Notes under the pieces: generated by a model
What the model saw: only the letters and a program-made list of their open reading frames with translations
Databases searched by the model: none
What the model was told of the DNA's origin: nothing
Part shown: positions 1-5,225 of the stretch, one piece after another
How the letters are laid out: every line of letters starts with the position of its first letter
How positions within the stretch are numbered: the first letter of the stretch is position 1
NCBI GenBank assembly: GCA_003535335.1
Contig: DOHJ01000247.1
Span: forward strand, 3,446-10,682
Reading direction: 5' to 3'
DNA from: Paracoccaceae bacterium
GTDB taxonomy: Bacteria; Pseudomonadota; Alphaproteobacteria; Rhodobacterales; Rhodobacteraceae
Length of the DNA stretch: 7,237 nucleotides
Made by a program: the position numbers and the translations under genes

Positions 1-32
1 GCCCTAGCCTTTCAGCCGGCCTATGCTATGAT

Positions 33-59
33 TTGTTAATCGGATAAATTTATTATAAA
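33..59 (+). promoter_or_regulatory. Possible sigma-70 promoter upstream of the isomerase gene
   Basis: A TTGTTA hexamer (33-38) and a TATAAA hexamer (54-59) lie 15 bases apart in an AT-rich patch about 60 bases before the isomerase start. The spacer is shorter than the usual 17. AT-rich sequence gives such matches by chance, so this is only a candidate. Nothing else is recognisable in positions 1-106; any gene further left lies outside the window. Confidence 0.3.
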
Positions 60-119
60 ATGCAGCTGATCCAATTCGGCCAAGCCGCCAAATTTACTTA
101 GAGAACGGGAGACTTCTCC

Positions 120-569
120 ATGCCAACCAACAACCGTATCGTCCTATCCAGCGACCACTCGGCCATTGAACTGCGTCAGGCCATTGCGGCCCATATTTCT
201 GTGCAAGGCTGGGAAGTGGTCGACATCGGACCGACAACTTCAGAGAGTACACCATACCCCAAGCACGGCGAAGAGGCGGCGCGCCTTGTTGCCTCTGGTG
301 ATTGCCAGCTTGGCATTATCGTCTGTGGCACCGGTCAGGGCATTATGATGGCGGCCAACAAAGTAAAAGGCATCCGTTGCGGGGTCTGCTCGGACACATT
401 TTCGGCCGGCATGATCCGCCAGCACAACAACGCAAATATGCTGTCATTGGGCGTGCGTGTGGTGGGCGAAGGGCTGGCGCTTGATGTTGTGGATGCGTTT
501 CTAACCGCCAGTTTTGAGGGCGGCCGGCATGCAACGCGGGTGGAGATGATTGAGGCGCTGGAGGAGTAG
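120..569 (+). CDS. rpiB: RpiB/LacA/LacB-family sugar-phosphate isomerase
   Basis: This is a cytoplasmic aldose-ketose phosphate isomerase. The classic RpiB reaction interconverts ribose 5-phosphate and ribulose 5-phosphate, but family members also act on allose, galactose and tetrose phosphates. The 149-residue length equals that of E. coli RpiB. Visible hallmarks are Asp12-His13 near the N-terminus, the catalytic-cysteine motif VCGTGQG with Cys69 and Thr71, the AANK anion-binding stretch (78-81), His102 in RQHNNAN, and the C-terminal Arg136 and Arg140 matching the phosphate-binding arginines of E. coli RpiB. GGGAGA at 107-112 is a good ribosome binding site for the ATG at 120. The residues after Asp-His (SAIELRQ) differ from the common AG/AA form, so the exact substrate is uncertain. 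It could equally be a specialised isomerase of a sugar or polyol pathway whose other genes lie left of the window. Confidence 0.9.
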   Translation: MPTNNRIVLSSDHSAIELRQAIAAHISVQGWEVVDIGPTTSESTPYPKHGEEAARLVASGDCQLGIIVCGTGQGIMMAANKVKGIRCGVCSDTFSAGMIRQHNNANMLSLGVRVVGEGLALDVVDAFLTASFEGGRHATRVEMIEALEE

Positions 570-571
570 CG

Positions 572-608
572 TTAGCTGACTAAATGCTGCAGTTAAAATT
601 TCCCTTTT
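572..608 (+). terminator. Weak terminator-like hairpin after the isomerase gene
   Basis: Arms at 572-578 and 590-596 pair over seven bases with one G-U, around an 11-base loop, and are followed by a T/C-rich run. The stem is AT-rich and the loop large, so termination would be inefficient. The isomerase and the next gene may be partly co-transcribed. Confidence 0.25.
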
Positions 609-683
609 CCTTTGCTGAATTTATGCGTAGGCTGTTTTGTGTAACTGGGGGAAGCCTCAAATTTTGTACTGGGAGTAAACCAA

Positions 684-1025
684 ATGGGTAAAAGAGACGA
701 TCTGATTGCGAAATATGCCGATGATCTAAAAAATAAATGCGGCATGACGCCGGATATGGATCTGTTGAGAAAAGTAACAATTGGTTGTGGACCGGCGATT
801 TATAACGCGGATGCATCAACGGTTGCAGCATCACAACCTGCCGAATTGGAAACAGTGAAAAATAACTTTCTGATCAAAAAGCTGGGCCTTGCCGATAGTC
901 CAAAACTTCTGGAAGCTATTGATAAAGCACTGGAAACATATGGTCGTTCCGAGCGTAGTAAATACCGCGCTGTGGTTTATTATATGCTGACCAAAGAGTT
1001 TGGTAAAGAATCTGTATACGGCTAA
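684..1025 (+). CDS. DUF2853 family protein
   Basis: This is a 113-residue soluble protein of unknown function that resembles the DUF2853 family. The visible traits are a Lys/Asp-rich N-terminus (MGKRDDLIAKYADDL), a central NNFLIKKLGL segment, and a Tyr/Lys-rich C-terminal helix (KYRAVVYYMLTKEFGKESVYG is 21 long, so only its ends, KYRAV and ESVYG, are cited as landmarks). There is no signal peptide or membrane segment, and most of the chain is predicted helical from its composition. GGGAG at 671-675 is a well-placed ribosome binding site for the ATG at 684. The gene is monocistronic or loosely linked to the isomerase and ends at a strong terminator. GC is about 42% by hand count against about 58% in the gene before it, with many AAA and AAT codons. 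This may reflect acquisition, or high expression of a small Lys-rich protein. Confidence 0.75.
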   Translation: MGKRDDLIAKYADDLKNKCGMTPDMDLLRKVTIGCGPAIYNADASTVAASQPAELETVKNNFLIKKLGLADSPKLLEAIDKALETYGRSERSKYRAVVYYMLTKEFGKESVYG

Positions 1026-1048
1026 GTACAGTGATATTTTAGAACTGA

Positions 1049-1081
1049 CGCTCGCCAAATTGGCGGGCGGTTTTGGTTTTT
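1049..1081 (+). terminator. Rho-independent terminator of the DUF2853 gene
   Basis: GC-rich arms at 1049-1056 and 1062-1069 pair over eight bases with one G-T wobble around the loop AAATT, followed by a T-rich tail (GTTTTGGTTTTT). It lies 23 bases after the stop codon, as expected for the end of that transcript. Confidence 0.85.
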
Positions 1082-1239
1082 AGCGGTGGCAAAACCCAAA
1101 TTTGAAAAATTTAAATCGGATTGTTGCTACTTGGGGCTTGCTTGGAATCGCTGCCTTGCCTATGGTTGTTCTTATCGGGCCAGGACGGCCGGAACCTGTT
1201 TATATTCACGTGTGGTGCGAAGGGAGCACGTGGGGTGAT

Positions 1240-1280
1240 GGAGGGTTCCGGGGGGTCGGGACCCTCCAATTTATTTTATC
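1240..1280 (+). terminator. Strong hairpin with AT-rich tail, possible terminator
   Basis: Arms at 1240-1249 and 1258-1267 pair over ten bases with one T-G wobble around an eight-base G-rich loop. The T/A-rich run AATTTATTTTATC follows. This has the shape of an intrinsic terminator about 200 bases beyond the DUF2853 terminator, so it may end a short unannotated transcript. The tail is interrupted by A residues, which lowers confidence. Confidence 0.5.
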
Positions 1281-1305
1281 GCATGTTTATTTTAGAATGT
1301 ATTAC

Positions 1306-1331
1306 AGAACCCGGTAGGCATGGTGGGTTCT
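1306..1331. repeat. Inverted repeat, 7-base arms
   Basis: AGAACCC (1306-1312) and GGGTTCT (1325-1331) are perfect inverted copies around a 12-base loop. The element sits 39 bases after the preceding G-rich hairpin, so the two could form tandem stem-loops in a transcript. No T-run follows, so it is not a typical terminator. Confidence 0.4.
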
Positions 1332-1393
1332 TGTCCAACGTTCAATCGCTCTTTTCCGACGCTGTTATCGCTGTGTTGAAATTCAATGCGAAT

Positions 1394-1406
1394 ACAGACC
1401 GTCTGT
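1394..1406. promoter_or_regulatory. Perfect 13-base palindrome, operator-like
   Basis: ACAGAC-C-GTCTGT is a perfect odd palindrome with six-base arms. The size fits a dimeric helix-turn-helix operator, but it lies about 250 bases upstream of the repressor gene. No second copy was seen in the other intergenic regions of the window, so its role is unknown. Confidence 0.3.
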
Positions 1407-1495
1407 GGGAAAAGTTGCTGCTTGGCCTCAAGGGCTATAGGCGTCTATCCATAGGCGGCTCTGAATGAACAGTCTTCAGAGGCTGGATAAATTTT

Positions 1496-1510
1496 CATTT
1501 AAATTAAATG
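1496..1510. promoter_or_regulatory. AT-rich 15-base palindrome upstream of the repressor gene
   Basis: CATTTAA-A-TTAAATG is a palindrome with perfect seven-base arms, about 145 bases before the repressor start. It could be an operator for autoregulation or a nucleoid-protein site. AT-rich palindromes also arise by chance. Confidence 0.25.
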
Positions 1511-1655
1511 CAGACTGCTGTAGGTTGCCCTCCTGTAGGCATAATCGTTGGTTTGGGAGCGTGGCTCGAATGGTTCCGTGTTTGGCTTAAAGCATTCTTC
1601 TGATTGACGTACCTCTTTTAGTTCAATTAAAGTGTTGGGTAGTTCGGAAGGTAAT

Positions 1656-2693
1656 ATGGGCAAGCCAACAACCAAAGATTTAGCCAAAGCTGCAGGTGTT
1701 AGCCTTGCCACCATAGACCGCGTGTTGAACGCGCGTTTGGGCGTGCGCCAATCTACGGTCGAACGGGTGCAAAAGGCGATAAAGGAAATCGGTTTTGTGC
1801 GGGATATGGCCGCGGCTAATTTGGCGCGTAGTAAAGAATACCGTCTGGTGTTTTTATTGCCTGATCATGACGATGAATTTATTGATCTGGTGCAAGGTGC
1901 GATTGCCGAAGCAAACATGTCTATGGCCCATGAGCGAACCAATGTTTCCATTATCCGCGCGCCATCAAACAATCCGCACCAGATTGCTTTCGTGCTGGAC
2001 AACCTTTCTGCCGAGGATGTGGATGGCGTGGCAATTATGGCGCCTGAAACGCCGCAGGTACGCGATTCAATCGCGCGACTGGATGCGCGTGGCATTACCG
2101 TTGTTGCTTTTGTATCGCATCAGTTAACAGCGCAAACGCCTTGTTATGTTGGCATAAACAACGAAGCGGCCGGGCGCACCGTTGGGCAATTGATGGGGCG
2201 ATTTACCGGTGAACGACACGGAAGTATTTTGGTTTTGACCGAAAGCATGCAGTCACGCGACAGTCAGGAACGGCGCTTGGGGTTTGACAGTATTATGGCC
2301 AAATACGCGCCGCGCCTAAGGGTCTGCGCCTCGATGGAAAATTATGGGGATCCGGTGCGCGCGGCCAAAATTGTTAAGGCGGCTTTATCCGCTCAGCAGG
2401 ATGTGGTTGGCATATATTTAATGAACCACGACATCCGCGAAACCATGCAGACAATAATTGCACAGGGGACTCCGAAGGAAACCATAATTATCGGCCATGA
2501 ATTAACTCCGCAAACGCGTGCGCAACTTGTCGAGGGCACGATGGATGCGGTGATTACGCAGGATGTCGGCCATATGGTGCGCAGTTCTATCCGGCTGTTG
2601 CGGGCAAAAGCGGCGGGTGTGGAAACGCTTGCATCACAAGAAAGAATCCGGGTGGAGATAATCCTGCGTGAAAATATGCCCGAGGAAAGCTGA
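1656..2693 (+). CDS. LacI-family transcriptional regulator of the adjacent sugar ABC operon
   Basis: This is a DNA-binding repressor of 345 residues, the usual LacI-family length. The N-terminal helix-turn-helix occupies about residues 5-24 (TTKDLAKAAGVSLATIDRVL) with the family's Arg-Val-Leu-Asn ending. The hinge helix follows at about 50-58 (DMAAANLAR). The rest is a periplasmic-binding-protein-like effector domain, expected to bind a sugar or sugar phosphate and drive dimer formation. ATG 1656 is chosen because GGAAGG at 1646-1651 precedes it and the helix-turn-helix starts at residue 5; a GTG at 1632 would add eight residues without such a site. It lies 170 bases upstream of, and in the same direction as, the transporter operon, so it most likely controls that operon. 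The recognition helix has Ile-Asp where LacI itself has Val-Ser, so its operator need not match lac-type sites. The effector cannot be inferred. Confidence 0.92.
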   Translation: MGKPTTKDLAKAAGVSLATIDRVLNARLGVRQSTVERVQKAIKEIGFVRDMAAANLARSKEYRLVFLLPDHDDEFIDLVQGAIAEANMSMAHERTNVSIIRAPSNNPHQIAFVLDNLSAEDVDGVAIMAPETPQVRDSIARLDARGITVVAFVSHQLTAQTPCYVGINNEAAGRTVGQLMGRFTGERHGSILVLTESMQSRDSQERRLGFDSIMAKYAPRLRVCASMENYGDPVRAAKIVKAALSAQQDVVGIYLMNHDIRETMQTIIAQGTPKETIIIGHELTPQTRAQLVEGTMDAVITQDVGHMVRSSIRLLRAKAAGVETLASQERIRVEIILRENMPEES

Positions 2694-2697
2694 CATA

Positions 2698-2803
2698 TTG
2701 ACTTATAATTCTAAAATAAACATGTAAATTCAACTGCTTGTAGAAGTGATGTACGTGCCTCAAAAACTTGTTGACCAAAGATGGCTCTTTCCACTACGGT
2801 TGC
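2698..2803 (+). promoter_or_regulatory. Candidate promoter region of the sugar ABC operon
   Basis: Two near-consensus -35 hexamers lie in the gap between repressor and binding-protein gene: TTGACT (2698-2703) and TTGACC (2771-2776). The second has TACGGT (2795-2800) as a possible -10 at 18 bases, matching the consensus weakly. A TATAAT at 2704-2709 directly abuts the first hexamer and lacks its own -35 at the right distance. At least one promoter is expected here, because the 170-base gap separates a regulator from its probable target operon. The exact site is uncertain. Confidence 0.35.
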
Positions 2804-2827
2804 ACTATCGAGATAAATACCAAGAGT

Positions 2828-2839
2828 CGGCATTTGCCG
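2828..2839. promoter_or_regulatory. Candidate operator palindrome before the binding-protein gene
   Basis: CGGCA-TT-TGCCG is a palindrome with five-base arms. It lies 25-36 bases before the binding-protein start codon and downstream of the candidate promoter, where a LacI-family repressor could block transcription. A weaker one, TATC-GA-GATA, is at 2806-2815. A related CGGC-CAA-GCCG occurs at 77-87 before the isomerase gene, but with a different centre. The assignment is inference only. Confidence 0.3.
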
Positions 2840-2852
2840 TTAACAACGATCT

Positions 2853-2858
2853 GGGAGG
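2853..2858 (+). promoter_or_regulatory. Strong ribosome binding site that fixes the true start of the binding-protein gene
   Basis: GGGAGG lies five bases before the ATG at 2864, which begins a signal-peptide sequence. The internal ATG at 2919, the first start in the long open frame, has no comparable site. Translation therefore very likely begins at 2864, upstream of the frameshift. Confidence 0.75.
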
Positions 2859-2863
2859 ATCCA

Positions 2864-4193
2864 ATGAAAGCTTCAAAATTTTTGATGGCAACGGCCTTGA
2901 CGGCTGTCACCGGGATGGATGGGGGTCACTGGGGCCTCGGCTGAATCCCTGACCCTATGCTGGGCTGCTTGGGATCCGGCGAATGCGCTGGTTGAACTGA
3001 GTAAAGATTTCGAGGCAAAATCGGGCATCGACATGGAATTCGAATTTGTGCCATGGCCGAATTTTGCCGACCGGATGCTGAACGAGCTGAATTCAAACGG
3101 CAAGCTTTGTGATTTGCTGATCGGTGATAGCCAGTGGATTGGCGGCGCGGCTGAAAACGGTAACTATGTGAAATTGAATGATTTCTTTGCCCAAGAAGGC
3201 ATCAGCATGGATGATTTCATCCCGGCCACCGTCACCGGTTACGCCGAATGGCCCAAAGGCACGCCAAATTACTGGGCGCTGCCCGCCTATGCCGATGTGG
3301 TCGGCTGGACCTATCGCAAGGATTGGTTCGAGCGCCCCGAGCTGATGGCCGAATTCAAGGGGAAATACGGCTATGATCTGGGTGTGCCGGCTGACCTTGC
3401 GCAACTAAAAGACATCGCCAGCTTCTTTCAGGCCCGCGATATCGACGGCAAAACCGTTTACGGTGCGGCCATCTACACCGAGCGCGGCTCGGAAGGCATC
3501 ACCATGGGCGTGACCAATGCGCTTTATAATTACGGGTTCCAATACGGCAATCCGGAAAATCCCTACAAGGAGCTGGATGGTTTTGTAAATTCGGATGGCG
3601 CGATTGCCGGTCTTGAGTATTACAAAGAACTGTATGACGCCGGTGCACCTCCGGGCTCCTCCAACTGGTATATGGGCGAAAACATTGACGCTTATAAATC
3701 CGGTCAGGTGGCGATGCAGATGAATTTTGCCTTTATCTGGCCCGGTGTGAATGCCGACCCGAATGTTGGCGGTGATCGTACCGGTTATTTTGCCAACCCC
3801 AAAGGCCCTGCGGGTCAATATGCCCAGTTGGGGGGTCAGGGAATTTCGGTTGTGGCCAACACCGACAATATGGATGGCGCACTGGCATACATCAAATGGT
3901 TTGCCCAGCCTGAAATTCAGGCCCGCTGGACCGATATGGGCGGTGCTTCTGCCATGCGTTCGGTGGTCGAGGATCCTGGTTTCCCCGATGCCCAGCCTTA
4001 TAACAAGGCCTTCCTGAACTCGATGGCGATTGTCAAAGATTTCTGGGCCGAGCCATCTTATGCCTCACTGCTTTTGCCAATGCAAAGCCGCGTTCATAAC
4101 TACGTGATTGCCGGTCAGGGTACTGCCAAAGAAGCGCTGGATGGTCTGGTTGCTGACTGGGTCGAGGTCTTTGAAGACGAAGGCCTGCGCTAA
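2864..4193 (+). CDS. Sugar ABC transporter substrate-binding protein, frameshifted within the signal peptide
   Basis: This is a periplasmic family 1 solute-binding protein (MalE/CUT1 type) that delivers a carbohydrate to the permeases encoded next. From ATG 2864 the frame reads MKASKFLMATALTAVTG, a typical export-signal start, but meets TGA at 2942. The mature protein continues in another frame from ATG 2919 to TAA 4191-4193 (424 residues), starting MGVTGASAESLTLCWAAWD. Removing one G from the G5 run at 2921-2925 joins the parts into a 442-residue precursor with an Ala-Ser-Ala cleavage site before ESLTL. The mature part has the aromatic-rich, Gly/Pro-rich look of the family, for example PWPNFADRM, GDSQWIGG and an ALPAYADVVGW strand. 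Its only two Cys residues (14 and 64 counted from 2919) could form a periplasmic disulfide. If the frameshift is real, the product would lack export and the importer would be inactive; a sequencing or assembly error is the main alternative. The sugar is unknown. Confidence 0.85.
2915..2925 (+). other. Likely frameshift site (tandem GGAT next to a G5 tract)
   Basis: The upstream reading frame is open until 2941 and the downstream frame is closed by TGA at 2898-2900, so the indel must lie in 2901-2941. Within it, GGATGGAT is followed by GGGG, giving two slippage-prone sites. One G fewer gives ...TGMDGVTGASA; one GGAT copy fewer gives ...TGMGVTGASA. Both are complete signal peptides. Confidence 0.7.
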
Positions 4194-4196
4194 AAC

Positions 4197-4232
4197 ATGC
4201 GCGCGCTCCGGCTTGATCGGGGCGCGCATTTT
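4197..4232 (+). terminator. GC-rich stem-loop between binding-protein and permease genes
   Basis: ATGCGCGC (4197-4204) and GCGCGCAT (4222-4229) are perfect eight-base arms around a 17-base loop, ending in TTTT. It starts three bases after the binding-protein stop, in the 87-base gap before the permeases. In maltose-type operons such elements cause partial termination or protect the upstream mRNA, so that the binding protein is made in excess. That role is inferred here from position. Confidence 0.7.
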
Positions 4233-4280
4233 CCCAAACCCCCATAGTTTGGCAGATTTCACAAAGTTTCAGGAATAAAC

Positions 4281-5225
4281 ATGTCCGGTAATCCTATCGA
4301 TCGTATTGCGCAGGCCACCCCGCCAGGCGTTGCCAAACGTGTCCGCGGCCTGTCTGATCGGGCCATTGCGTGGCTGTTTGTCGGCCCTTCGGTTGTGCTG
4401 CTTTTGGCGGTTAATATTTTCCCGCTGATCTGGACGATCAACCTTAGTTTTACCAATTTCAAGGCCAACAGGAACCGCGATGTGGATTACATCGGCCTGC
4501 GTAATTATGAACGCATTCTGACAGATTCCGACACTTGGCTGTCCATGCAGGCCACGGCGCATTTCCTGTTCTGGACTATCTTTTTTCAGGTCTTGATCGG
4601 TTTTGCGCTGGCCTACCTGATCAACAAAAAATTCAAGGGCAATGATCTGTGGACCACGATTATCGTGCTGCCGATGATGCTGTCACCTGCCGTGGTGGGC
4701 AATTTCTGGACCTTTCTGTACCAGCCGCAAATCGGGCTGTTTAATTATGTGGTCCAGTTTTTCACCGGCATTGATGCCTCGTCTTTTTCGATGATCGGCT
4801 CGGTCTCGCTTGCGCCGTGGTCGATTGTAATCGTGGACACTTGGATGTGGACGCCCTTTGTGATGCTGATCTGTCTGGCCGGTCTGCGATCAATCCCCGA
4901 TAGCATTTACGAGGCCGCCGAATGTGACCGCGCCAGCAAATGGCGCCAATTCTGGACCCTGACCGTGCCGATGGTGCTGCCGTTCCTGATGCTGGCGGTG
5001 CTGTTTCGCGGCATTGAAAATTTCAAAATGTTTGATCTGGTGGTGCAGCTTACGGGAGGCGGGCCCGGCTCGATCACCACGCTGACCTCGATTGATCTCA
5101 AGCGCGAAGCATTCGAAAAATGGCGCACCGGATACGCTTCGGCCTATGCGGTGATCCTGTTTGTCACGGTTTTCGGGCTGGCCTCGATCTATGTCAAAGC
5201 CCTGAACAAGGTGAAAGAAAGATGA
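4281..5225 (+). CDS. Sugar ABC transporter permease, MalF/UgpA type
   Basis: This is an inner-membrane subunit of the importer, 314 residues, typical of single-domain CUT1 permeases. About six membrane helices are visible. The first is around residues 29-51 (WLFVGPSVVLLLAVNIFPLI), preceded by a charged cytoplasmic N-terminus; the last ends in a basic tail (KALNKVKER). The cytoplasmic EAA loop that contacts the ATPase spans about 211-230 (EAAECDRASKWRQFW...VP). It has Arg217 where most members have Gly, although Glu-Ala-Ala, Asp216 and the final Pro are kept. AGGAA at 4271-4275 is the ribosome binding site. Its stop overlaps the next gene's start by four bases (ATGA), indicating translational coupling. 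It forms a heterodimer with that second permease. Confidence 0.93.
   Translation: MSGNPIDRIAQATPPGVAKRVRGLSDRAIAWLFVGPSVVLLLAVNIFPLIWTINLSFTNFKANRNRDVDYIGLRNYERILTDSDTWLSMQATAHFLFWTIFFQVLIGFALAYLINKKFKGNDLWTTIIVLPMMLSPAVVGNFWTFLYQPQIGLFNYVVQFFTGIDASSFSMIGSVSLAPWSIVIVDTWMWTPFVMLICLAGLRSIPDSIYEAAECDRASKWRQFWTLTVPMVLPFLMLAVLFRGIENFKMFDLVVQLTGGGPGSITTLTSIDLKREAFEKWRTGYASAYAVILFVTVFGLASIYVKALNKVKER

Larger units (their letters stand above)
1082..1655. other. Long gap without a recognisable gene, rich in inverted repeats
   Basis: No recognisable protein is encoded here on either strand. Two overlapping + strand open frames exist (1102-1317 from TTG and 1121-1468). Neither has a convincing ribosome binding site or a sequence I recognise, though the first begins with a short hydrophobic stretch. 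The region holds a strong hairpin with a G-quadruplex motif (1232-1280), a second hairpin (1306-1331), a 13-base palindrome (1394-1406), a third small hairpin (1459-1481), a 15-base AT-rich palindrome (1496-1510), and short direct repeats (ATAGGCG at 1437 and 1451; CTGTAGG at 1518 and 1533). It could be a regulatory or small-RNA region, or the remains of a decayed gene. The promoter of the repressor gene must lie in its right part or upstream. Confidence 0.6.

Noticed and set aside
1102..1317. Small open frame from TTG with a hydrophobic N-terminus
   Set aside because: It has no ribosome binding site and no recognisable sequence, and its middle is a G-rich terminator-like hairpin; not supported as a gene.
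1306..1331. Possible tRNA-like T-arm (GGGTTC) in the gap
   Set aside because: No cloverleaf, acceptor stem or anticodon arm can be built around it; it is a simple inverted repeat.
1121..1468. 115-residue open frame in the gap
   Set aside because: It has a non-ATG start, no ribosome binding site, odd composition and no family resemblance; kept only as a possible decayed gene.
1437..1539. Short direct repeats (ATAGGCG twice, CTGTAGG twice) as a possible CRISPR or iteron array
   Set aside because: There are only two copies each, seven bases long, with no regular spacer-repeat unit.
1632..1655. Upstream GTG start for the LacI-family gene
   Set aside because: It adds eight residues before the helix-turn-helix and lacks a ribosome binding site; ATG 1656 is better.
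2746..2952. Open frame across the promoter region and binding-protein signal peptide
   Set aside because: It overlaps the strong ribosome binding site and true start at 2864 in another frame, and has no family resemblance.
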